DNA of 33,289 nt, taken from JBHHYU01 sp046757725 (GTDB taxonomy: Bacteria > Desulfobacterota > Binatia > UBA9968). A program made the position numbers and the translations under genes. Where the stretch lies: positions 1 through 33,289 of the forward strand of contig JBHHYU010000026.1 in assembly GCA_046757725.1 (NCBI GenBank), written 5' to 3'. Shown one piece after another: positions 16,997 to 25,389 of this stretch. The notes under the pieces were generated by a model that made no database searches, was not told the origin of the DNA, and worked only from the letters and a program-made list of their open reading frames with translations. Position 1 is the stretch's first letter; each line of letters begins with the position of its first letter.

Positions 16997-17090
16997 TTCA
17001 GAGATTGCGAAGGTAGCCGACGACAGCTTTCATGTCAACGGCGAAACTTATCCCCTCACGAATGTGGGCCGTGTCATCAAATTATATTAA

Positions 17091-17414
17091 ACACGGAGTT
17101 TCCTAATTATAGTCATCACACACAAACTGCAGCCGTTCTATCAGGCAATCGAGGAAGCCCCGATCCTGAAAAGGGATGCTATTGACACGGACAAAGTAAT
17201 CCACTTAAATACCACCGCATTATCCAACTACGATTTGAAGGTGGGAATGACCGCTGAGATGGCTTCTGAGCGGGCAACCTCGCGTCTTGCGATTATGGCG
17301 TGCGCAGGCCTACCGGTAATAATCTTCCAGCGATGGGTGCAACGTCACGGGCTTCAGGCCTGGACTAAGGAGTGTCGATTCCTTAATGAACAGCCCCCTT
17401 GCGTCACTGTTTGA
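17091..17414 (+). other. Open frame without start codon, possible gene remnant
   Basis: A 107-codon stretch after a TAA at 17088-17090 stays open to a TGA at 17412-17414 and reads protein-like (for example VIHLNTTALSNYDLKVGM), yet its first ATG is at 17247 and no ribosome-binding site is evident. It runs 29 nt into the synthetase gene in another frame. It may be the tail of a decayed gene, or chance. I do not recognise a family. Confidence 0.25.
17182..17210 (+). promoter_or_regulatory. Candidate sigma-70 promoter for synthetase-hydratase unit
   Basis: TTGACA (17182-17187), a 17-nt spacer and TTAAAT (17205-17210) fit the consensus with two mismatches in the -10. It would give a leader of about 170 nt before the start at 17386. 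It lies inside the doubtful open frame noted at 17091-17414; the two readings compete. Confidence 0.4.
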
Positions 17415-19497
17415 AGCGGATCGCGTTGCCATTATTGGTGCCAGCGAACGCAATCATTATGCCACCACCATCTTTCATAATCTACAAACATTGGGCTTCG
17501 ACACGTCCAAGGTAATACTGGTTAACCCAAACCGCCCTCAGGTGTTCGGTCACATGGCTTATCCGACTATCCTGGACGTGCCTGGGGACATTCCTTTGGC
17601 TGTGGTTGCGGTCAATACCCAAACAGTCCTCCCAATCATCCGCCAGTTAGGGGAAAAAAAGGTGCGGGGCGCCGTAGTCCTGGCCGACGGCTTCACGGAG
17701 AGCGGCCGAGAAGGCAGCTGTCTCCAACGTGATCTGATCCAGGCTGCACGGCAGGTCGGCTTGCAACTGGTGGGACCCAACTGTATGGGACTTCTATCAG
17801 TGCGTCCTCATCTAGGGCTCTGGGCCGGCGAGCTTCCTCGAAACCTCAGAGCTGGCAACGTTGCCTGTATTTTCCAGAGCAGTGGCATGTTGAACTTATT
17901 CCTGGGTTTGGCCACGAAACGAGGGCTGGGGTTTCATCTTGCGGTAAGTACAGGAAACGAAGCAGTTCTCGGTGCTGCTGATTACCTGTCGTACGCGGCT
18001 GATTGTCCGGAGGTCAGGGTACTTGTAATGTTCATCGAAGCGGCCATACACGATACCGACCTATTTACCCGTATCCTAGACCGAGTTCTGGCGAACGGAA
18101 AAGCCATCGTAGTTTTACGTGCCGGGCGGTCGGACCGCGCTAAAAAGAACGTCATTGCGCATACCGGAAATCTTGCAGGTTCTGCTGCCGCCTGGGATGC
18201 TCTGCTCGACCAACACGGAGCTATTTTGGTAAACGATCTCGACGACCTCCTGGAAACCACGAGCTTGCTTGCGTCGGTTCCGATTCGTGCGGACCTCCAC
18301 GAACGCGGTGTTGCGCTGGCTACCATCTCCGGCGGCGACTGTACTTTGCTCTGCGACCTTTGCGAGCAGGAAGGGATTCCGTTGCCCGACCTGAGTCCTG
18401 AAACGCTCGAGATGTTGGTGGAAAAGCTGGACAAACCCACCCTGCTGGGAAACCCGCTTGATGTGGAAAATCTGCAACGACAAGATGAAGTAGCCTTCGA
18501 TCATTGCCTAGCAGCCCTGTTTCGGGAGCCTCGTATCGATACCATCGGCATACGGCTAAATCTACCTAATCTCCCGAGGGCTGCCCACATACACACCTAT
18601 GAAAAGATCGTGGAATTGAGAGCTGAGTCGGGCAAGCGGGTTGTCGTGTTCTCACGGGCATCGGAACCGCTGGCTCAAGAGTGGTACGATCTCTTCCGCC
18701 GGCTCGAGTTGCCCTTTGTCCAGGAGTATCGTAAGGGTCTTCGGGCACTGCGCCGACTGCGTCATAGTGAAAATCAACGGGCTACGGGTCGGTTCCTTGC
18801 ACCAGAGCGTATTGGTCCTCAACCAACAGACGGTCTTGCGGTATCAGGGATTCTGTCCTTTGCATCCACGGCCAATCTTTTAGATGTTTATGGTATTTGC
18901 CAGGCCCCGTGGACTATGGTGCAGTCGGCCGACGAAGCCGCTCAAGCCGCAGACACATTGGGATATCCTTGCGTCCTGAAACTCGCTTCCCCCGACGTTC
19001 CCCACAAGACCGAGTATGGAGCTCTTGTGCTTGGACTCAACGACGTTGACAGCGTGCGGACAGCTTATACCGGACTCCTATCGCGCGTGAAGGAGAAAAA
19101 GCCGGGAGCGCAGATCGAGGGCGTCATCGTACAACCGCAGCTAAACGGAGTGGAATGTTTGCTTGGAATCATGCGGGACCCCCAACTCGGTCCCGTGCTG
19201 GTACTTGGCCTTGGCGGTATCCTCGTTGAGGCGTTAAAAGATTTCGCTGTCAGAATCCCACCCATCAACCAGACTGAGGCTCGGCGCGCACTTGACAGCT
19301 TGCATGGTCGTGCGATCTTGGCGGGTGTTCGCGGCGCACCGCCGGCCGATGTTGAAGCACTGGCCGACATGGCTTCGCGACTTTCATGGCTTGCCTACGA
19401 TTTACGTGGCAAACTCAACGAACTCGACCTGAACCCGGTGCTGGTCCTACCGGCTGGACAAGGGGCGGTGGTGGTTGATGCGCTGATTGTTGCTTAG
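17386..19497 (+). CDS. ADP-forming acyl-CoA synthetase (fused alpha-beta, ATP-grasp)
   Basis: A 703-residue fused enzyme of the NDP-forming acetyl-CoA synthetase family, which makes an acyl-CoA from acid, CoA and ATP or the reverse. The CoA-binding Rossmann domain opens with VAIIGASERNH (14-24), followed by VGPNCMGLLS at 129-138 and the ligase-CoA domains. The probable phosphorylated His is His259 in AHTGNLAGSAAAWDALL. From about residue 495 an ATP-grasp domain follows (YPCVLKLASPDVPHKTEYG, then LGIMRDPQLGPVLVLGLGGILVE and LNELDLNPVLV). AAGGAG lies 11 nt before the ATG. The enoyl-CoA hydratase gene follows after 112 nt, so an acid is probably activated here and processed by that enzyme. Chain type is not predictable. 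Confidence 0.88.
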   Translation: MNSPLASLFEADRVAIIGASERNHYATTIFHNLQTLGFDTSKVILVNPNRPQVFGHMAYPTILDVPGDIPLAVVAVNTQTVLPIIRQLGEKKVRGAVVLADGFTESGREGSCLQRDLIQAARQVGLQLVGPNCMGLLSVRPHLGLWAGELPRNLRAGNVACIFQSSGMLNLFLGLATKRGLGFHLAVSTGNEAVLGAADYLSYAADCPEVRVLVMFIEAAIHDTDLFTRILDRVLANGKAIVVLRAGRSDRAKKNVIAHTGNLAGSAAAWDALLDQHGAILVNDLDDLLETTSLLASVPIRADLHERGVALATISGGDCTLLCDLCEQEGIPLPDLSPETLEMLVEKLDKPTLLGNPLDVENLQRQDEVAFDHCLAALFREPRIDTIGIRLNLPNLPRAAHIHTYEKIVELRAESGKRVVVFSRASEPLAQEWYDLFRRLELPFVQEYRKGLRALRRLRHSENQRATGRFLAPERIGPQPTDGLAVSGILSFASTANLLDVYGICQAPWTMVQSADEAAQAADTLGYPCVLKLASPDVPHKTEYGALVLGLNDVDSVRTAYTGLLSRVKEKKPGAQIEGVIVQPQLNGVECLLGIMRDPQLGPVLVLGLGGILVEALKDFAVRIPPINQTEARRALDSLHGRAILAGVRGAPPADVEALADMASRLSWLAYDLRGKLNELDLNPVLVLPAGQGAVVVDALIVA

Positions 19498-19609
19498 GTT
19501 GAATGAAGTGAGGGGGGGGAAGGATGGGATGTTAGTGATTAGTTTGAATTGGCTCCGGCTAATCATGGCCGGTGTGTTCTTAGGGTTTTCAAAAAAGGAG
19601 GGTTAATCG

Positions 19610-20437
19610 ATGACTGTGAAATCATACCAGACTGTCAAGGTAGAAAAGGAAAACGGCATTACGTGGGTCTTTTTGAACCGCCCGGAGAAACGAAATGCCA
19701 TGAGCGTGCAGCTCCACTATGAGATGCTGGATGCCATCTCGGAATTGGAAACCGATGACGGGACCAAGGTGATGGTTCTGACGGGAGCAGGCAATAGCTG
19801 GTGCGCCGGTCAAGACCTTAGGGATTACTTCCGGGTGACGGACAAAAATCCGGTGGAGCGCCGTCGGGCGGGTTGGGCCTCCCAGGAATGGCGCTGGCGC
19901 CGTATGTTTACATTTCCCAAGCCGACCATCGCCATGGTGAACGGTTACTGCTTCGGTGGGGCGTTCACCCCTTTGATCGCATGTGATTTTGCTATCGCGG
20001 CCGAAGACGCAACCTTCGGTCTAAGCGAGGTGAACTGGGGTATATTTCCTGGAGGTTTGGTAAGTCGGGTTTTGGCCGAGGCGATGTCCTATCGGGATGC
20101 CCTGTATTACATCATGACGGGAGATACTTTCGATGGAAAAAAGGCGGCTGAGATGCGCCTTGTCAACTTTGCTGTTCCACGGAAAAAACTAAGGGAAGAG
20201 ACAGTTAAACTGGCGAACAAACTGATGGAGAAAAATCCGCATACTCTCAAAGCGGCTAAGGAGGTCTATAAAACCTGCAAAACGATGGATTACTGGCAGG
20301 CCCAGGAATATATGTCCGCCAAGGGCATAGCCCTGCGAGCTACCGACCCCGAGAAGGGTCGGGAAAAGGGAATAAAGCAATTCCTAGACGACAAGACTTA
20401 TCGCCCGGGGTTCGGCGTTTATAAGCGTACGAAATAA
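19610..20437 (+). CDS. Enoyl-CoA hydratase/isomerase, close to hydroxycinnamoyl-CoA hydratase-lyase
   Basis: A 275-residue crotonase-fold protein. Along its whole length it follows hydroxycinnamoyl-CoA hydratase-lyase (HCHL, feruloyl-CoA hydratase), which turns feruloyl-CoA into vanillin and acetyl-CoA: VKVEKENGITWVFLNRPEKRNAMS, AMVNGYCFGGAFTPLIACD, ATFGLSEVNWGIFPG and the ending GIKQFLDDKTYRPG. Compared from memory with the Pseudomonas enzyme, catalytic Glu143 is kept (Glu140 here), Ser123 is Thr120, and Tyr239, important for the lyase reaction, is Ser236, though the nearby Tyr234 remains. So it may only hydrate, or act on another CoA ester. AAGGAGGG lies 7 nt before the ATG. It is the second gene after the acyl-CoA synthetase, an arrangement like the Fcs-Ech pair of ferulate catabolism. 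Confidence 0.85.
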   Translation: MTVKSYQTVKVEKENGITWVFLNRPEKRNAMSVQLHYEMLDAISELETDDGTKVMVLTGAGNSWCAGQDLRDYFRVTDKNPVERRRAGWASQEWRWRRMFTFPKPTIAMVNGYCFGGAFTPLIACDFAIAAEDATFGLSEVNWGIFPGGLVSRVLAEAMSYRDALYYIMTGDTFDGKKAAEMRLVNFAVPRKKLREETVKLANKLMEKNPHTLKAAKEVYKTCKTMDYWQAQEYMSAKGIALRATDPEKGREKGIKQFLDDKTYRPGFGVYKRTK

Positions 20438-20557
20438 GCTCGCCGCGGGCGGGGGAAAGACGTTGTAGCTTGTGCTTTAAGCTGCGTCGTAGCACGGTGC
20501 CGAAGAGCGGGGCGCCTCTAACCCCCGAACACGTGGGCATTCAAGGTACGCTCTTCG

Positions 20558-22006
20558 CTAACGCAACAGATAGCCGAATTTCTCGCGTGCTCGGCGAGCC
20601 AGTTCCGGGCTGGGAGCATTGACTTTCGGGAATTTGTCTATCCACTCATAGGGGCGGGTTGCATCGATCACAGCGCGAGAATTGGTAAGGTTGCCGGCCG
20701 CCCGCTGCGTGGGGGTAAGCCGCGGGTCGGCGGGAGATGTCCGCATGCGCCGCAAGATGTCCATGGACGTCTCCGGATCACAGCGGGTGACCATTGCCCA
20801 CATAAGCTCCTCGAAGTTCGACACGTCGACGTCATCATCCACCACGATAATGAATTTGCACCCGTAAACGGTCGCCCCGCAACTCGCGGCAAGCACCCCT
20901 ACTTGCTTGGCCTGACCTGGATAACGCTGCTTGATGGCGATGCCGTGAAGCATACGCGAGGCCCCTACCTCGTGACACCAGGTCTGTGTAACGTCGGGTA
21001 CCCCGGCGTTGGCCAGCTCCTGTTTAAGCATCGCCGAGCGAATAATAGCCCGGTAACGGGCCATTTCGTCGGAGCCACCACCGAGTGGGGGCACCCCGAG
21101 GATAATAGGGTCGTTCCGGTGGTATATGGCGTGGATGTCGAGTATAGGTTGCGGGCTGGCGCCTCCGGCATAGTACCCGGTCCACTCACCGAAGGGCCCT
21201 TCCGACTTGCGGATTTCCGGGTTCAGGTAACCTTCAAGCACGATCTCGGAGTTTGCTGGAAATGGCAGGCCGGTCACTTTACCCCGTACCATTTCCACCG
21301 GGCCACCCCGCATGCCACCAACAACGTCGAACTCGCAGAGCCCATAGGGGAACTCCGTTCCGGCGGCGAAAAAAAGCAGCGGATCGCCTCCCACCACTAG
21401 GGCGATGGGCATTCGTTCACCCCGGCTGAAGTACTTCCTTCGATGCATATGGGCGTGTTTTCCCGGGACGAAGAGCAGGCTTACGGACTTACGGTCCTGA
21501 ATCATTGCCCGATAGCAGCCCGCATTAACCCATTTCTCGTCGGGATCCATAGTGACGGAGAAGCAACCTGTCCCAATGTAGCGACCGCCGTCATGGATAT
21601 GCCATTTGGGCACGGGAAACTTGGTGACGTCAATCTCATCCCCCATCAGGATATTCTCTAAAACCGGACCCTCTTGCACGAGCTGGTGGGCAATGTGACG
21701 TTGTTCCTTGAGGTAGTGCTCGAAAAAAGCCTGGCTGAGTTCCTGTTTGGTAAGATTGTCGGGAAAGCCCAGGGTCATGTTGCGCCGTCTACCCGCGAAG
21801 ACGTTTATGATCACCCGAAAACCTCTAGGATAACCGGGCACGTCGTCAAAGAGAACCGCTGGCCCATCATCAGCCCGGCCGATCGCATCCGCCGCAAGAC
21901 CGATGTCCTCTTCCCACGACGCCCCCAAAACAGTACGCAGCTCACCTAGACGTTCGGCCTCACGTATCCACTGATGCAGGTCGCTGTGGCGAAAACAAGG
22001 TTGCAT
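20558..22006 (-). CDS. UbiD family decarboxylase (prenyl-FMN dependent)
   Basis: A 482-residue UbiD-fold protein. These enzymes reversibly decarboxylate aromatic or alpha,beta-unsaturated acids using prenylated FMN made by UbiX, which is not encoded in the window. Family features are NAGCYRAMIQDRKS at 161-174 (flavin and Mn/K binding), GTEFPYGLCEFDVVGGMRGGP at 216-236 and the active-site EGPFGEWTGYY at 269-279 with Glu269 and Glu274. The C-terminal half has IIVVDDDVDVSNFEELMWAM, also typical. Length fits the family. The ATG at 22006 is selected by the usual N-terminus (HSDLHQWIREAERLGEL); the in-frame TTG at 22033 has no better support. It converges with the hydratase gene and diverges from the MFS carrier, which might import its substrate. 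Confidence 0.88.
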   Translation of the reverse strand: MQPCFRHSDLHQWIREAERLGELRTVLGASWEEDIGLAADAIGRADDGPAVLFDDVPGYPRGFRVIINVFAGRRRNMTLGFPDNLTKQELSQAFFEHYLKEQRHIAHQLVQEGPVLENILMGDEIDVTKFPVPKWHIHDGGRYIGTGCFSVTMDPDEKWVNAGCYRAMIQDRKSVSLLFVPGKHAHMHRRKYFSRGERMPIALVVGGDPLLFFAAGTEFPYGLCEFDVVGGMRGGPVEMVRGKVTGLPFPANSEIVLEGYLNPEIRKSEGPFGEWTGYYAGGASPQPILDIHAIYHRNDPIILGVPPLGGGSDEMARYRAIIRSAMLKQELANAGVPDVTQTWCHEVGASRMLHGIAIKQRYPGQAKQVGVLAASCGATVYGCKFIIVVDDDVDVSNFEELMWAMVTRCDPETSMDILRRMRTSPADPRLTPTQRAAGNLTNSRAVIDATRPYEWIDKFPKVNAPSPELARRAREKFGYLLR

Positions 22007-22354
22007 TTGGCTACCCGAAAAACCTTTCCTCAAAAAGGCAATGGCATCGGAGACCTAGTTGAGCTTAGGACCGTGATGGTGCTCGTCATTTGTCGTCTTT
22101 TGTCTCCATCATCAAGTACATTTCCAGGACTACCCAGGCAAAACATTGACTTTTCTCATTCCCAACTCTCTACCGCATCCAGAGGACATTCGTCAACTGA
22201 TTGTGAAATCGACGCGATCGTGTGCTGCTCCGTGATCGGGTCAGCGAAGCCGAAGCGTAAGGAAAGAGGGACATGGGACCCTGCGAAATATAAAAATAGA
22301 GCTTGCAAAATTTCTTTCGCTACGAGATTAGATGATCGAAGGATTTCCAACGTC
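22007..22354. other. Divergent intergenic region, UbiD / MFS
   Basis: Promoters for both neighbours must lie in this 348-nt gap. The rightward frame of the MFS gene stays open through it, but its content lacks any transporter homology. I see only weak matches: TTGCAA then GATTAG with a 17-nt spacer near 22304-22332 on the plus strand. Confidence 0.35.
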
Positions 22355-23557
22355 ATGACGATTTGGAAAAGGGTAATCGCGTATTGTCTTGCTGAAGTCT
22401 TGGGTATGGTGGGATTCGCAACTTTCCCTGCCCTCATTCCTACATTTATAGACAAGTGGCAGCTAACCCATACCGAGGCCGGTTGGATCAGCGGCATTTA
22501 TTTCGCCGGCTATATGGGTGCCGTACCCGTGCTTGTCTCTCTTACCGATCGAGCTGACCCTCGCCGCATTTATCTAATCTCCGTTGCCCTGGGAGCCGTT
22601 TCGGCACTTGGATATGCTCTGTTGGCAGACGGTTTCTGGTCCGCGTTTGTTTTCAGAACACTCGCGGGCATCGGGCTCGCTGGAACATACATGCCGGGAC
22701 TCAAAGCGCTTACCGACCTTGTCAAAGGGCCCCGGCAATCTCGTGTACTCGCATTCTACACATCAAGCTTCAGCATCGGAGCCGCGGTCTCATTCTACAT
22801 TTCAGGTGAAGTTGCCGGATGGCTCGGCTGGCGCTGGTCGTTCGGCGTTGCCAGCCTCGCCTCACTCGCGTCGCTCATCATCGTCATCTGGACAATCCCT
22901 CCAGCCAGTGGCGATAGGTGTCTTCTTCCTGAAACCCGACTTCTGGATTTTCGGCCCGTGCTCCGAAACCCGACGGTAATGGGATACATCATCGCCTATG
23001 GGGCCCACATCTGGGAGTTGTTCGGGCAGCGTTCCTGGATCGTGACCTTCCTGAGTTTCAGCCGGTCCTTGCAGCCTGTGGGGGCCGGAACACTGATACC
23101 TGCGACAGTGGTGGCCGCCCTCGTTAACCTTGCCGGAGTTCCTGCCAGTATCGCCGGCAACGAGATGGCACTCCGCTTTGGGCGAGTCCGGCTCGTGACG
23201 TCGGTGATGATTCTCTCCGCCCTGATCAGCTCCGTTATTGGGTTCTCGGCATCCCTTCCGTACCTGTTGGTAGCTTTGTCCTGTTTGTTTCATGGGATGG
23301 CCGCATACGGAGATTCTTCAGCGATTACCGCGGGCCTCGTCGCGGCGGCGGAACCTAGGTTTCAAGGCGCGGCAATGGCGGTACATTCCTTCGTGGGTTT
23401 CGGATGTGGATTCTTGGGCCCGCTGGCGTTCGGCATAGTGCTCGATCTGGCCCCCGGGGGTCAGAACATTGCCTGGGGACTTGCCTTCGCATCGCTCGGC
23501 CTGGCCGGAGCTATGGGACCCGTGGCGCTGGCGATGTTAGTTCGGTCCCGCGGCTGA
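22355..23557 (+). CDS. Major facilitator superfamily transporter
   Basis: A 400-residue membrane carrier with about 12 hydrophobic segments. The first begins at VIAYCLAEVLGMVGF, and the loop after helix 2 carries SLTDRADPRR, the MFS motif A position. The frame is open to 21974 but I place the start at the ATG at 22355, which gives the normal N-terminus (short basic lead, then helix 1) and has GAAGGA 11 nt upstream. It is probably an aromatic- or organic-acid or drug carrier; no substrate-specific motif was recognised. It is divergent from the UbiD decarboxylase gene (348 nt apart) and convergent with the MmgE/PrpD gene, so it may be controlled with UbiD. Confidence 0.83.
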   Translation: MTIWKRVIAYCLAEVLGMVGFATFPALIPTFIDKWQLTHTEAGWISGIYFAGYMGAVPVLVSLTDRADPRRIYLISVALGAVSALGYALLADGFWSAFVFRTLAGIGLAGTYMPGLKALTDLVKGPRQSRVLAFYTSSFSIGAAVSFYISGEVAGWLGWRWSFGVASLASLASLIIVIWTIPPASGDRCLLPETRLLDFRPVLRNPTVMGYIIAYGAHIWELFGQRSWIVTFLSFSRSLQPVGAGTLIPATVVAALVNLAGVPASIAGNEMALRFGRVRLVTSVMILSALISSVIGFSASLPYLLVALSCLFHGMAAYGDSSAITAGLVAAAEPRFQGAAMAVHSFVGFGCGFLGPLAFGIVLDLAPGGQNIAWGLAFASLGLAGAMGPVALAMLVRSRG

Positions 23558-23672
23558 GCCGTTATCCCTCCACCTTCTTCATCCATAAAATTCGTGGATC
23601 ATAGTCTGGGGGTAAGGTCGCAGCAATTTGCAGGCTCCTGTCGGACCCCCTTGTGGAACAGTGGGATACTAT

Positions 23673-25046
23673 TCAGGACCAGCCGGGAGCCACGGTCAGT
23701 GAGATCAGGTCGTCGATTTGATCCACTTGCTCCAGCCGGCGCAGGCAGGCCAGAAGGTTGTCGGTCTGCCGCTTTGGCAGCAACGCCTCCACCATGGGTC
23801 GGAACTTGCGCTCCTGTTCCTCATCCGTCATGAGCCGCTTGAAGTGACCCAGGTGATACGCCACCTTGGTGGAGAACGTTTCTCCTGAATGCGTCTCAAT
23901 GTCCACGATGTTCAGCGGGACATCAGGCCAGGCGGCCACCGGTTCATCACCGATCCGAACAGTGATCTTCTGCATCATCGCACGCACCTCGGGGCGCTTG
24001 TAATAAGTCTGCTCGTAGTGCCGGATCTCCAGCCCTCCTTCCATTAGCGCGACGGCCATTACAAAAGGTAAGCTGTGGTCGGCACTTTCCCGGGTCTCGG
24101 GTTTCCAGTTGGCTTCGCTTGAGCCCATGACCTGATAACCGGATGGGAAGGTCTGAAGCCGCACTTCCTTGATCTCTTCAATTGAAGAAATTCTGGGTCT
24201 TAGCTCCAGAACTGCTTCGATGGCGCTCTGGGAGAAGTAGCCTGATGGAAAGGCCTTGATCCGCGCACTCAGGATCCGGTACGGTCGTTCGCGTCCCGCA
24301 AAGGGCCAGAGGTCAAAGGTGATACCCGTAGCCTTCATGAAACCGGCCTTGCCCTCGAAGATTTCATCCGGGCCGGTCATGCCCTTGGAGGCCAGCACGG
24401 CAGAGAAGATGGCGTTGCGGGATGCGTTGGCCAGGGCACACCCTTTCCAGTGTGATATCTGACCCCTACGCACTTGCTCCAAGGAGATATGGGACGCTGT
24501 GGCCAGGCTAATGGCGTTGGCTATCTGTCCCTTGTTGAGGCCGAGCAGCTTGGCTGCTACCACTGCCGCCGCAATCACGCCGTACGTGGACTGGTCCCAG
24601 GAGAGCTCTCGGTCAGTGACCCCAGTGTCCAGCAGACCACAGTACACCTCATAGCCGAGCGCCGTCCCCAAGATCACGTCTCTACCGTTGCCGTGAGTCG
24701 CGTCCACCGCTGCCAGCACCGGTGCCAACAGGTCGCTAGGGTGACAGGTAGAGAGGCTTGTGTAGGTGTCGTTGAAATCGAGGTATCGAATCAGCACCCC
24801 GTTTGCGAAGGCTGCCAGGCTGGGAGAGGTCTTTTGCCCGCTGACCAATACTGTGGAGGGAGAGGTGGAAGTTACCTCAGAGGCCGCTGCCCGGGCAATG
24901 ACGGCAGGCGGGCTCTGAGCAGCCCCAAGCGCACAACCGACGGTGTCGAGAATAATGTGCTTGGCACGCTCAACTACCTCGTGGGGTAGGTCATCATACG
25001 AGAGCCCAAGTGCATAGTCACTCAGATGTTGCAGGATACGGTCCAT
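23673..25046 (-). CDS. MmgE/PrpD family protein
   Basis: A 457-residue protein of the family containing 2-methylcitrate dehydratase (PrpD), cis-aconitate decarboxylase and iminodisuccinate hydrolase. The typical opening is present (LSDYALGLSYDDLPHEVVERAKHIILDTVGCALGA), as are GNGRDVILGTALGYEVYCGL at about 113-132, SQSTYGVIAA-like WDQSTYGVIAAAVVAAKLLGL near 149-169 and KAFPSGYFSQSAIEAVLEL near 269-287. The conserved loop is HPSDLLAPVLAAVD around 96-109. The ATG at 25046 has only a weak GA-rich stretch upstream. It probably acts on a dicarboxylate or tricarboxylate, which fits a region rich in hydro-lyases, but the family is diverse and the reaction cannot be named. It is divergent from the alcohol dehydrogenase. 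Confidence 0.86.
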   Translation of the reverse strand: MDRILQHLSDYALGLSYDDLPHEVVERAKHIILDTVGCALGAAQSPPAVIARAAASEVTSTSPSTVLVSGQKTSPSLAAFANGVLIRYLDFNDTYTSLSTCHPSDLLAPVLAAVDATHGNGRDVILGTALGYEVYCGLLDTGVTDRELSWDQSTYGVIAAAVVAAKLLGLNKGQIANAISLATASHISLEQVRRGQISHWKGCALANASRNAIFSAVLASKGMTGPDEIFEGKAGFMKATGITFDLWPFAGRERPYRILSARIKAFPSGYFSQSAIEAVLELRPRISSIEEIKEVRLQTFPSGYQVMGSSEANWKPETRESADHSLPFVMAVALMEGGLEIRHYEQTYYKRPEVRAMMQKITVRIGDEPVAAWPDVPLNIVDIETHSGETFSTKVAYHLGHFKRLMTDEEQERKFRPMVEALLPKRQTDNLLACLRRLEQVDQIDDLISLTVAPGWS

Positions 25047-25304
25047 AGCTTTTCATTCACAAAAGCGTGGCGGTGGTCCCAAGACCAAATAACAGCATCT
25101 GGTCATTGTCTGTTTCACCAAGTTATTTTCCGCTATAAAACGGCGCGACATCAACGCTTAAGTCTATGATAGGTAAGACACAAAAGACAATAGATGGAAG
25201 TGCCAAGATTTAATCTGACAGTATGGTAGAGTCCTCGGTGTCCTAGACCCGTAGAGAGCGAGAGAAAGGAGCGAGAGGAACACAGAGCTACCGAAGTATC
25301 TTTT

Positions 25305-25328
25305 TTCTGTCGTTCCAACTTGACAGAA
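25305..25328. promoter_or_regulatory. Inverted repeat TTCTGTC/GACAGAA overlapping a -35 box
   Basis: Perfect 7-bp arms (25305-25311 and 25322-25328) with a 10-nt spacer. The right arm overlaps the TTGACA of the candidate promoter at 25320-25325, the position of a repressor operator. Confidence 0.35.
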
Positions 25329-25348
25329 CGGTTTGTGGCCATTTAATT
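25320..25348 (+). promoter_or_regulatory. Candidate promoter for alcohol dehydrogenase
   Basis: A consensus TTGACA (25320-25325) is followed after 17 nt by TTAATT (25343-25348), a poor -10. The position, about 40 nt before the start at 25390, is reasonable if activated by a regulator. Confidence 0.3.
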
Positions 25349-25389
25349 TACCTCCTGTCATTTCACCGAGCTAAAAGGGGGGAAACGTC

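Larger units (their letters stand above)
25047..25389. other. Divergent intergenic region, MmgE/PrpD / alcohol dehydrogenase
   Basis: This 343-nt gap holds the inverted repeat and the candidate rightward promoter listed separately. Two overlapping leftward frames of about 64 codons (25151-25361) lack any recognisable family and a plausible start context. Confidence 0.4.

Noticed and set aside
21974..22354. 127-residue N-terminal extension of the MFS carrier
   Set aside because: Not hydrophobic or transporter-like and reaches into the UbiD start; the ATG at 22355 fits the family.
25151..25361. Two overlapping leftward frames of 63-65 codons
   Set aside because: No ribosome-binding site, no family, and both lie in a promoter-like region.
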